DNA of 5,017 bases from Nitrososphaerales archaeon TH5896 (GCA_014523625.1 JAATVP010000233.1:1-5017); one strand, 5' to 3'. Counted from the first letter of the stretch, positions 1 to 5,017 are shown. Notes: a model not told the origin generated them from the letters alone. Program-made: numbers and translations.

Positions 1-165
1 CGAGACTCCAGATAGAAACACTCGATATCTTTTGAATGCGTTCCATTATCAGATTTTTCCCGAATCTAAATGTTGTAAATACCCCTCTCTACAATAATTG
101 TCCCATCCTATACACTCAATTATCGAAAATTGCTCTCGGACGACTAGGAAAGGAACGAAAGTGGA
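1..165. other. Left-edge sequence without a supportable gene
   Basis: No gene can be established here. On the plus strand a frame is open from the window edge to a TAA at 95-97, about 31 codons, which could be the tail of a gene lying to the left. On the minus strand an ATG at 44-46 opens a frame that runs out of the window (MERIQKISSV...). Either could be real, and neither has a recognisable motif or a clear TATA box. The stretch right after the membrane-protein stop reads as pyrimidine-rich on the minus strand (about 141-160), which may help termination but has no clean U-tract. Confidence 0.3.
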
Positions 166-1353
166 TCACATAGAGATCTCCTGAATAGTATTTGGGTGAC
201 TCACTAATTTTCCTGTCATAGATTTAACAATGATTGAAGCGACTAATCCATAAAACATGTTAAAGACTAGTGCTCCGATTAGAATTTTATCATTTATCGA
301 AAGAAGTTCACCTACCGTTATTGATGCTGCAGTTCCTACAGGAGTCTGTTGAACAATAAGCTGATTTTGATCCAAATCGCCTAGAAGCGGCATAATCACC
401 CAAAAAGTAACCGGAACAAACAGAAATGCCCAAATTATCACCCCGCAGACGAGTCCATAAATCGGAGCGTATTTATGCATAGTCGATAGGATTCTATGGT
501 CTCTTAGAGCAAAGGGTATTGATATTATAGCACCGATAATGCTACCGGTGAACAAATGCAAGAGTAGACCAGCCACGATCATATTCACTGATTCTTGATG
601 GGTTTGTGTGATTGATGATACTAGTACCAGATAAAAGGTTCCTACTGGGATATCAATCGTTTTTTCTACTACGAGGATGAGGCCACTAATACAAGCAGAA
701 GCCAAGAATCCTGCCAAGACACCGATGCCTAGGACCCTAAATCTGATTCTTGAAGCCTGTTGATCTTCTTTGTTGGCCATATAGCTTTCTAAGTTTGTTT
801 TCCAATTCGTGTTTCTATATGATTTGATTCTAAAAAGGGAGCTTATGATAAAACCAAACAAAGCCCCCCAAATTAGGTGGAAAAGCACAGAGCTCAAGGC
901 GGTAGTTTGCATAAATTGGTTGATCTCAGTCGTCGATATAGAAAAGTTGGTCGTAAGTGCCAATAATGTGACGATTTGAGTAATAGAAGGTTGTACAAGA
1001 AATGCAGTGATAGGAAGAAATATGATTAACCAAATTATTATCCCCGCTACCATTCCTGTTAAAATTCCGTTAAATGGACTATTCGAAACCAATCGAACGA
1101 TTGCCGCGCCTACAAGAGCTCCCATTAGAGTTCCTATCAAGATATGAAGACCAAATCCGAAATATGAAGCAGCTACCACATTATCCATTCCCAACGTAAT
1201 TCCAATGATAGAATAGAACGCCCCAATAGGCAAACCCATACTCGCCTCCACTAAGGCAAGAATAGATGATATTGACCAAGTTGCAATGGCCCCCGCAATT
1301 GCGCCATATATGGCTCCGTCTAACAGTATGGATTGCGTACCAAATCTCAACAT
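166..1353 (-). CDS. Polytopic membrane protein with two tandem homologous halves, function unknown
   Basis: I do not recognise this family. The 395-residue product is almost entirely hydrophobic, with about eight predicted membrane helices in two similar units: residues 12-178 and 206-378. The units are joined by a polar, basic linker (about 175-205) that is probably cytosolic by the positive-inside rule. Matching blocks are LPIGAFY (41-47) with IPVGTFY (235-241), and GIIIWLIIFLPITAF (104-118) with GVIIWAFLFVPVTFW (304-318). A glutamate (E36/E230) and a histidine (H70/H266) sit at equivalent places in both halves, and small-residue GxxxG-like packing is common. This is the architecture of many transporters and channels, but no substrate can be named. 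I start at the ATG at 1351-1353 because a TATA-like box is centred 27-28 bases upstream, which fits a leaderless mRNA. A TTG at 1369-1371 would add six residues. The gene is on the same strand as nirK but 488 bases away, so it is probably transcribed separately. Confidence 0.85.
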   Translation of the reverse strand: MLRFGTQSILLDGAIYGAIAGAIATWSISSILALVEASMGLPIGAFYSIIGITLGMDNVVAASYFGFGLHILIGTLMGALVGAAIVRLVSNSPFNGILTGMVAGIIIWLIIFLPITAFLVQPSITQIVTLLALTTNFSISTTEINQFMQTTALSSVLFHLIWGALFGFIISSLFRIKSYRNTNWKTNLESYMANKEDQQASRIRFRVLGIGVLAGFLASACISGLILVVEKTIDIPVGTFYLVLVSSITQTHQESVNMIVAGLLLHLFTGSIIGAIISIPFALRDHRILSTMHKYAPIYGLVCGVIIWAFLFVPVTFWVIMPLLGDLDQNQLIVQQTPVGTAASITVGELLSINDKILIGALVFNMFYGLVASIIVKSMTGKLVSHPNTIQEISM

Positions 1354-1376
1354 ATAAATTATATACTTCAAACGAC

Positions 1377-1384
1377 TAGTTAAA
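1377..1384 (-). promoter_or_regulatory. Candidate TATA box of the membrane-protein gene
   Basis: On the minus strand this reads TTTAACTA, centred 27-28 bases before the ATG at 1353. That is the spacing expected if transcription starts at the start codon. A stronger-looking box, TTTATATA (1416-1423), lies further upstream and would give a leader of about 40 bases. The sequence alone does not decide between them. Confidence 0.4.
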
Positions 1385-1390
1385 CTTTAC

Positions 1391-1408
1391 AGATATTCCC
1401 TAATATCT
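1391..1408. repeat. Inverted repeat in the membrane-protein promoter
   Basis: AGATATT and AATATCT form a perfect dyad with 7-base arms and a 4-base spacer (CCCT). It lies between the two candidate TATA boxes, so it would overlap the transcription start of the upstream box or sit just upstream of the near one. This is a plausible repressor or activator site. In AT-rich DNA such a dyad can arise by chance. Confidence 0.4.
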
Positions 1409-1816
1409 TGTATATTATATAAATATATTCATGGAAGTGATATTTCCTAATGAAAAGAAAGGATTTTATTATAAATAAATTGACTCGGATTATACGTGAG
1501 GATAGCAATTATTGTTAATTCCTTGGTGCGTGATGGATAATATGCTATGTTCACTGTAAACAATTTTCAAGCTCAAAGATAATGATCTGCAATGGCTAAT
1601 TGCTTGATTCAACTTCTTTAAAGAGAGGATTCAGCTTGTAATAGCTGCTCGGCAATTTGCTTTAGCGCTTTACAAGAAGCCAATAATTAACTCCGTTCTT
1701 TTAGAGCTGTAGAGTCAATCGATAGGACACCCCACACATGCTGTATTGAAGAATGAATGATCCGACTAATTGATCAATTAAATGAAATGCTAACTCGTAT
1801 CGTCAACTTAAGGATC
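1409..1816. other. Long intergenic spacer, no intact gene
   Basis: I find no ORF with a credible start, length and composition on either strand. It holds the distal TATA box TTTATATA (1416-1423, minus strand), a 10-base palindrome TCTTTAAAGA (1615-1624), and a 14-base palindrome (1767-1780). Short stop-interrupted frames between about 1600 and 1830 read like a protein relic on both strands. I could not match them to a family. An old decayed mobile element is possible but not supported. Confidence 0.4.
1767..1780. repeat. 14-base perfect palindrome downstream of nirK
   Basis: TAATTGATCAATTA is its own reverse complement with no spacer. It lies 62-75 bases beyond the nirK stop codon and beyond the U-tract terminator, so it is unlikely to be the terminator stem. 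It could be a protein-binding dyad or a chance feature of AT-rich spacer DNA. Confidence 0.45.
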
Positions 1817-1828
1817 AAAAAAAGAAAG
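1817..1828 (-). terminator. U-tract terminator of nirK
   Basis: On the minus strand, about 14 bases after the nirK stop, the sequence reads CTTTCTTTTTTTGA, with an unbroken run of seven T. Archaeal RNA polymerase terminates at such U-tracts without needing a stem-loop. The sequence just before it offers only a weak GGG/CCC hairpin. Confidence 0.6.
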
Positions 1829-1841
1829 GTATGGGTCCTCC

Positions 1842-3023
1842 CTAGGTAGCCGTTTGGTTGCTACCACTAGTAGCTGTTTGGTTAGCTTCGTCTCCACCGT
1901 ATTCCGCAACCCATTGGGCTTGCTGGTTTCCGCCTACATATTCACTTCCTTTTGGTGGAACCCATGCCCCTTCAGGAATATCAGTTGCAGTTGAGTTGTC
2001 TTGTGCTAGTACCACGAAGGCTGCTCCCTTTACGACATCTACCATAGAATGATCTACTGCTACATATGGTCCTGCTTCAGGGAATATGGTCTCGAATACT
2101 GAGGCTGATCCCGGTGGTACCCACCATGTCTCGTCGTTCATTAGAACAGTCCCATAGCTATTCGCTTGCTGATTAAACCCATCTCTCACGTCCATCTGTC
2201 CTGATATGAAGTGGAATGCAACTCCGTCATTTGGTCCTCCATCAACAATGAACCATCTCGTTAATTCACCTGGTTTGGCATAGAAAAGAGTTGCGTTTGG
2301 ATTGAGCTCTAGCTTTGAGACACTGCCTACAGCCGGTGCATATTTGTGGGCCATTCCATTTGTAAGGACTAGATCAGGCTGATTCGTAGCAAACTTGGTG
2401 ATATCAAATGAACCTACTGTTCCATTGGTTCCTTTGAATAGACCTTGGTCAGCGCTGTTATAGAGCTCACCAAATGCCACATAGAACTCCTTTGCTGGCT
2501 CCTCATTCTGTGGGTGAACTACAATCACACCATACATTCCATTAGCAATGTGTTCCCAGACGCCATTAAGAGCATCTGCAGCACAATGATACATGAATGC
2601 TCCTCCGTTAATCCCCTGAAGACTCCAGGTATGTGATTGGCCTGGTTCGACAGGGCCAGAGTTGACATGAGTATCTCCTATTCCTGCATGAAAGTCGACA
2701 CTATGGATAAGTTTACCATCATTCTGAAGAGTTATGGTAAGATTATCTCCTTGGTCTATTGCAATAGCTGGCCCTGGAATAGTTCCATTAAAGGTATATG
2801 CGTTGTATTCGATTCCTCCAGGATGCAACGCATTATCGGGAGCTACTTGCACAACAGTTTCGTTTGTAATGAGTGCCACCTGCTTATTTACACCGCTTGG
2901 TGTGAATTCTACGTTCATAGCCTTTGCAGATTGCGAACTTCCCACAAGAAGGGGATATAAAACAAATCCGGCAACCAGAATGCTAGCAATAATTCCGGCT
3001 AGAATTGTCTGCTTCATTTTCAT
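1842..3023 (-). CDS. nirK: Copper-containing nitrite reductase (NirK), exported, archaeal ammonia-oxidiser type
   Basis: NirK reduces nitrite to nitric oxide on the outer face of the cytoplasmic membrane. NO is an intermediate or by-product of ammonia oxidation in these archaea. The 393-residue protein starts with a signal sequence (hydrophobic core about 6-27, likely cleavage after QSAKA, residue 35) followed by two cupredoxin domains. By comparison with bacterial NirK, type 1 copper ligands are H107, C147, H158 and M163, and type 2 ligands are H112, H146 and H325. The catalytic pair is D110 (HSVDFH motif) and H271 (HFISG motif). The Cys-to-His type 1 loop is two residues longer than in denitrifier NirK. 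The mature part has eight N-X-S/T sequons and ends in a Ser/Thr/Asn-rich tail with NQTAT twice. The frame is open upstream to 3158, but a TATA box lies inside that stretch and the signal peptide begins here, so I reject the extension. The second ATG (3015-3017) is 26-27 bases from the TATA centre and may be the true leaderless start. A multicopper oxidase of related type is the alternative, but the complete NirK ligand set argues against it. Confidence 0.93.
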   Translation of the reverse strand: MKMKQTILAGIIASILVAGFVLYPLLVGSSQSAKAMNVEFTPSGVNKQVALITNETVVQVAPDNALHPGGIEYNAYTFNGTIPGPAIAIDQGDNLTITLQNDGKLIHSVDFHAGIGDTHVNSGPVEPGQSHTWSLQGINGGAFMYHCAADALNGVWEHIANGMYGVIVVHPQNEEPAKEFYVAFGELYNSADQGLFKGTNGTVGSFDITKFATNQPDLVLTNGMAHKYAPAVGSVSKLELNPNATLFYAKPGELTRWFIVDGGPNDGVAFHFISGQMDVRDGFNQQANSYGTVLMNDETWWVPPGSASVFETIFPEAGPYVAVDHSMVDVVKGAAFVVLAQDNSTATDIPEGAWVPPKGSEYVGGNQQAQWVAEYGGDEANQTATSGSNQTAT

Positions 3024-3038
3024 TCTTATTGTATTTTG

Positions 3039-3048
3039 ATATATAAAA
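3039..3048 (-). promoter_or_regulatory. TATA box of nirK
   Basis: The minus strand reads TTTTATATAT. Its centre lies about 20 bases before the ATG at 3023 and 26-27 bases before the ATG at 3017. The spacing therefore favours transcription beginning near the second ATG and a leaderless message. No Shine-Dalgarno sequence is visible. Confidence 0.65.
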
Positions 3049-3056
3049 GTATTACC

Positions 3057-3129
3057 GCAAGTTTCTTGCATTGAGGATTCTGTTAAGCTGTTCCGCACAG
3101 CTGGTCCGTTTAATCTAGATCTAGTATTA
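3057..3129. promoter_or_regulatory. Cluster of three dyads in the divergent nirK / thioesterase promoter region
   Basis: Three inverted repeats follow each other. GCAAG-TTT-CTTGC is at 3057-3069, nine bases beyond the nirK TATA box. AGCTGT-TCCGC-ACAGCT is at 3086-3102. CTAGATCTAG (3115-3124) is flanked by TAAT (3111-3114) and ATTA (3126-3129), a longer palindrome with one unpaired base. The first lies where an archaeal activator or repressor next to the TFB site would bind. Each dyad alone is near what chance could give, so the case rests on clustering and position. Confidence 0.4.
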
Positions 3130-3199
3130 TAGCAATTGGGAAGCTTTGCTGAAGTCAATTAAATAAGAGCTTGACAATAGAATGAATTCGATGTACTTA

Positions 3200-3209
3200 T
3201 TATATATAA
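3200..3209 (+). promoter_or_regulatory. TATA box of the thioesterase gene
   Basis: TTATATATAA is centred about 30 bases before the TTG at 3235, predicting a transcription start near 3231 and a leader of only a few bases. This supports TTG as the real start codon. A weak inverted repeat, GTCAA/TTGAC (3154-3175), lies 25 bases upstream. Confidence 0.6.
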
Positions 3210-3234
3210 TGATAATAAAATCGGATCTGTAGTC

Positions 3235-3726
3235 TTGTCTGTTAATAGCGGGGATAAAGGGAAGCATCCAATGGAATCTGAAGCAGAGATGATTGTGATG
3301 ATGTTACCATCTGACGCCAATCCTAAAGGTAATGTCTTTGGAGGAGTTATACTTAAACATGTGGACTTGATTGCAGGCTTGGTAGCCAAAAGACATTCAG
3401 GAAGGGCGAATCTCGTCACTGCAAGTATTGACAGAATGGTATTCCTGAAACCAGTCTTTATAGGAAATGCGCTCATAATCTCTGCTAGAATAACATATGT
3501 TCGTAGGTCCTCCATGGAAATCGAGGTAAATGTTGAGGCAGAGGACTTAGACGACAATACCAAAGTGCATGCAGCCACCGCGTTCGTAACTATGGTAGCA
3601 TTGGACAAGTATGGGAAGCCTACAAAGGTTCCCCAATTAATTTTGGAGGATGAAGATGACAAAAAGAAGTATATCGAAGGAGAGTTGCGGATGAAATCCA
3701 GACTTAAGGATGCAGGAAAGATATAG
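3235..3726 (+). CDS. Acyl-CoA thioesterase, single hotdog domain (YciA/BACH-like)
   Basis: The enzyme is expected to hydrolyse acyl-CoA esters to the free acid and CoA in the cytosol. The 163-residue product contains one hotdog fold, about residues 15-130. The family signature NPKGNVFGG (29-37) is followed by the helix KHVDLIAGLVAKRH (41-54). D44 is the likely active-site acid. TASIDRMVFLKP (62-73) is the matching conserved strand. The last 26 residues are a charged tail. The family acts as oligomers. I use the TTG at 3235 because the TATA box fits a near-leaderless start there. An ATG at 3271 (residue 13) still leaves the whole domain and has a weak purine-rich stretch before it. The gene is divergent from nirK and shares its promoter region. 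Substrate cannot be told from sequence. CoA thioester intermediates of autotrophic carbon fixation or of branched-chain metabolism are possible. Confidence 0.88.
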   Translation: MSVNSGDKGKHPMESEAEMIVMMLPSDANPKGNVFGGVILKHVDLIAGLVAKRHSGRANLVTASIDRMVFLKPVFIGNALIISARITYVRRSSMEIEVNVEAEDLDDNTKVHAATAFVTMVALDKYGKPTKVPQLILEDEDDKKKYIEGELRMKSRLKDAGKI

Positions 3727-3849
3727 CTGAGAGGCGATATACTGATGGCAGTCTATTTTGACCGGTGTTAATTGTACGAATAGCTTTGAATTCTACTGGC
3801 TTAGAAGTACCAAAAATTCAATAATTCAATGCAAAGATGTCTTAAGTTT
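3727..3849. terminator. Convergent intergenic region with weak U-tract terminators
   Basis: The thioesterase and the deacetylase genes face each other here with 123 bases between stops. For the deacetylase (minus strand) a run of five T (plus 3812-3816) is the best termination signal, about 34 bases after its stop. For the thioesterase only a TATTTT stretch (3754-3759) is visible. No strong hairpin precedes either. Confidence 0.35.
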
Positions 3850-4467
3850 CTACCACTTGGAAACCTTGATAACTTCAAATGCTTCTGCGTATTTTGCATT
3901 CATTTGATACCCCCTGTATGAACATCGTCCTACTAGAGAATCTATCCATAAAGGTCCACATCTGATTTTTTGAGAATCAAAACAGTCAAGTGCATTTTTT
4001 TTGATTTCTAAGGTGTCAGTGACGTCCACATAGAGTTGAGGTCTAAATGCGTGTTCACTGATACCCCCTGGAATAGTGGTTTCGTACATAAATACATCGT
4101 TATAGTCACGAGCTGCAGCTACAACGGCTCTCGTTAAAGATTGATGGTCCTGATGTGTGTCACCGATCCATTGAGTAAATATAGCCTCAGGATTTAGTTC
4201 TTGGATTATTTTACTAATTTGAGTAACAAACTTTCTGTTGAACACAATTTCTTCAGGACTAAGATCGAGAAATTCTGGCGTTTTACAACCCATTACTTTT
4301 GCGGACATAATAGATTCCTGTTTGCGCTCCTCTTTAGTATCTGTCTTTACGAAGTTTGGAAGAGTAGCAATAACTAGTCTCACATCATATCCCATTCCGG
4401 CCAATTTAGCCACTGTTCCTCCCATCCCGATTTCTATATCATCAGGGTGCGCCCCAAATGCGATCAT
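3850..4467 (-). CDS. PIG-L / LmbE family zinc deacetylase
   Basis: Members of this family remove acetyl groups from N-acetylglucosamine-type substrates using a zinc ion. The 205-residue protein opens with MIAFGAHPDDIEIG, the family's first zinc motif: H7 and D10 are ligands and D9 is the expected general base. The second motif HQDH (105-108) supplies the third ligand, H108. Later conserved stretches, around DSQKIRC (164-170) and RGYQMNAKYAEAF (185-197), also fit the LmbE type. There is no signal peptide or membrane helix, so it should be cytosolic. The ATG is the only credible start: the frame continues upstream without another start codon. Length is normal for the family (about 200-260). The substrate is not evident. 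Sugar-nucleotide or glycolipid processing, or a thiol-cofactor-like conjugate, are options from the family. It is transcribed alone, with a candidate TATA box about 100 bases upstream. Confidence 0.9.
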   Translation of the reverse strand: MIAFGAHPDDIEIGMGGTVAKLAGMGYDVRLVIATLPNFVKTDTKEERKQESIMSAKVMGCKTPEFLDLSPEEIVFNRKFVTQISKIIQELNPEAIFTQWIGDTHQDHQSLTRAVVAAARDYNDVFMYETTIPGGISEHAFRPQLYVDVTDTLEIKKNALDCFDSQKIRCGPLWIDSLVGRCSYRGYQMNAKYAEAFEVIKVSKW

Positions 4468-4498
4468 TAGTCGATTTTTTGTTATCTCAAACCACCTA

Positions 4499-4525
4499 GT
4501 GTACCTTGATTTTTTGTGTACCTTG
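4499..4525. repeat. Two direct copies of GTGTACCTTG upstream of the deacetylase
   Basis: GTGTACCTTG occurs at 4499-4508 and 4516-4525, a 17-base period, 32-58 bases ahead of the deacetylase ATG. The inverse of the core, TGCAAGGTA, appears again at 4712-4720, matching 4519-4527 over nine bases. A second 10-base repeat, GATTTTTTGT (4473-4482 and 4508-4517), overlaps but is low complexity. The pair could be an operator. If the TATA box at 4564-4571 is used, it would instead be a repeated element in the 5' leader RNA. Confidence 0.5.
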
Positions 4526-4563
4526 CAGAAAACTCAAAGGTGCAAAAAATAGCTGAACTCCTC

Positions 4564-4571
4564 TTAATATA
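4564..4571 (-). promoter_or_regulatory. Candidate TATA box of the deacetylase gene
   Basis: The minus strand reads TATATTAA here. Transcription would start near 4541 and give a leader of about 75 bases. No TATA-like sequence is found at the leaderless position around 4494, so this is the best visible candidate. Confidence 0.3.
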
Positions 4572-4695
4572 CGTTTACATAACACAATTTGACTTTTGTC
4601 CCTTTGAATAAAAGAAAACTAATCTCCGGGTTCGGACAGTTTCAGAATTTATTTATCAAGAGATTCTATATTTTTCACGGCATCGTCAATACAAA
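4572..4695. other. Non-coding stretch
   Basis: There is no credible ORF. It contains a TATA-like CTATATTT at 4666-4673 on the plus strand, centred about 27 bases before the first of a series of inverted repeats. The GGGTTCGGA at 4628-4636 resembles a tRNA T-loop, but no acceptor or anticodon stems surround it. Confidence 0.35.
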
Positions 4696-4867
4696 CTTGA
4701 TCCAAATTGTTTGCAAGGTAGTCTCATAATGACTATCGACTGATTCGTCATACTTGAATCACGATTTGTTAGTGAAAGTTCTTTCTTCCTAAATGAAGCA
4801 TGCTTACATTTAGCTTTCGTCGGTATCTAGGCAATAGAAGTAATAAGGAAAGATACTTCTCAATTTT
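4696..4867 (+). ncRNA. Candidate structured non-coding RNA (predicted, unproven)
   Basis: Five inverted repeats follow each other. (1) CTTG..CAAA-TTG-TTTGCAAG at 4696-4717, with a 3-base bulge. (2) GGTAGTC/GACTATC at 4717-4737, with one G-T pair. (3) TGATTC/GAATCA at 4741-4761. (4) The 25-base near-palindrome at 4789-4813. (5) AGAAGTA/TACTTCT at 4836-4860, followed by TTTT at 4864-4867. A TATA-like box at 4666-4673 would start transcription near 4696, exactly at the first stem. GTATCT (4823-4828) can also pair with AGATAC (4851-4856), which excludes the last stem, an arrangement resembling a terminator/antiterminator switch. No known RNA family is recognised, and AT-rich spacers produce short stems by chance. 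Confidence 0.25.
4789..4813. repeat. 25-base near-perfect palindrome
   Basis: The left arm CTAAATGAAGCA (4789-4800) pairs completely with the right arm (4801-4813), apart from one unpaired A at 4806. The centre is the perfect 10-base palindrome AAGCATGCTT. With 12 paired bases and no loop it suits a dimeric DNA-binding protein better than an RNA hairpin. It is not followed by a T-tract on either strand. Confidence 0.6.
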
Positions 4868-4968
4868 CATAAATTCTCTCCACTTGTTACACCTCGAATT
4901 GAATTAAAGATAATTTCTTCGTATAAAGCATTTGTGGGGCAATCTATGGTTATGTAAACACAAATTGA

Positions 4969-5008
4969 TTTAAACTAGTCCACTTGTATATATCTACATT
5001 CCAATATG
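4969..5008 (+). promoter_or_regulatory. Possible promoter for a gene running off the right edge
   Basis: TTTAAACT (4969-4976) lies about 33 bases before an ATG at 5006-5008 that opens a frame (MEL...) to the window end. A second box, TGTATATA (4984-4991), would place transcription near 5016. Too little of the frame is present to judge whether a gene starts here. From the other strand, a frame of 21 codons enters from the right and stops near 4951, and could equally be a gene end. Confidence 0.2.
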
Positions 5009-5017
5009 GAGCTGATC

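Noticed and set aside
1600..1830. Possible decayed transposase fragments in the spacer (for example a minus-strand VLSIDSTALKE-like stretch and a plus-strand RLIDQLNEML stretch)
   Set aside because: Frames are very short and broken by stops, fragments occur on both strands, and there are no terminal inverted repeats or target duplications, so similarity to transposases is only an impression.
1858..3039. Several plus-strand ORFs of 63-107 codons inside nirK
   Set aside because: They lie opposite a gene with an intact active site, and their translations show no recognisable domain.
3024..3158. Upstream extension of the nirK frame by 45 codons
   Set aside because: The extension carries the TATA box and dyads, has no signal-peptide character, and would bury the real signal sequence.
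3159..3662. Minus-strand ORF antisense to the thioesterase gene
   Set aside because: It is the shadow of a clearly conserved hotdog domain, and its Ser/Thr/Leu-rich translation has no motif.
4499..4525. CRISPR-like repeat
   Set aside because: There are only two 10-base copies with a 7-base spacer, far too short and too few for a CRISPR array.
4238..4552. Plus-strand 104-codon ORF opposite the deacetylase start
   Set aside because: It is mostly antisense to the zinc-binding part of the PIG-L gene and has no domain-like features.
4628..4636. GGGTTCGGA resembling a tRNA T-loop
   Set aside because: No acceptor, D or anticodon stem can be built around it.

Overview
The window looks like chromosomal DNA of an ammonia-oxidising archaeon (class Nitrososphaeria, formerly Thaumarchaeota). 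The main reason is a 393-residue exported copper nitrite reductase (NirK) of the type these archaea carry. The low-GC sequence, AT-rich TATA boxes about 25-30 bases ahead of several start codons, and nearly absent Shine-Dalgarno sites agree with archaeal, largely leaderless transcription. Long gene-poor spacers and moderate-to-low GC would suit a terrestrial lineage such as Nitrosocosmicus or Nitrososphaera, but that placement is inference.

Layout from left to right. Positions 1-165 hold no supportable gene. At 166-1353 (minus) lies a polytopic membrane protein of unknown function, built from two tandem copies of a roughly four-helix unit. Positions 1354-1841 are a 490-base spacer with the promoter of the membrane gene, a few short palindromes and the U-tract terminator of the next gene. 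At 1842-3023 (minus) is nirK with all type 1 and type 2 copper ligands in place. A divergent 211-base promoter region (3024-3234) with three dyads separates it from a single-hotdog acyl-CoA thioesterase (3235-3726, plus, TTG start). That gene converges on a PIG-L/LmbE-family deacetylase (3850-4467, minus). The last 550 bases have no convincing ORF but are rich in repeats: a 10-base direct repeat upstream of the deacetylase, and a run of five inverted repeats (4696-4860) placed one TATA spacing downstream of a TATA-like box.

The genes do not form one operon. NirK is an extracytoplasmic nitrogen-metabolism enzyme. The thioesterase would act on cytosolic CoA esters. The deacetylase would act on N-acetyl sugars or similar substrates, possibly glycan precursors. 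NirK has eight N-X-S/T sequons and so is itself a likely glycoprotein, but a functional link to the deacetylase is only speculation. The items most worth checking are the structured non-coding stretch at 4696-4867, the near-perfect 25-base palindrome at 4789-4813, the TACCTTG repeats, the dyads between nirK and the thioesterase gene, and the duplicated membrane protein. I see no CRISPR array, tRNA, rRNA or intact mobile element.
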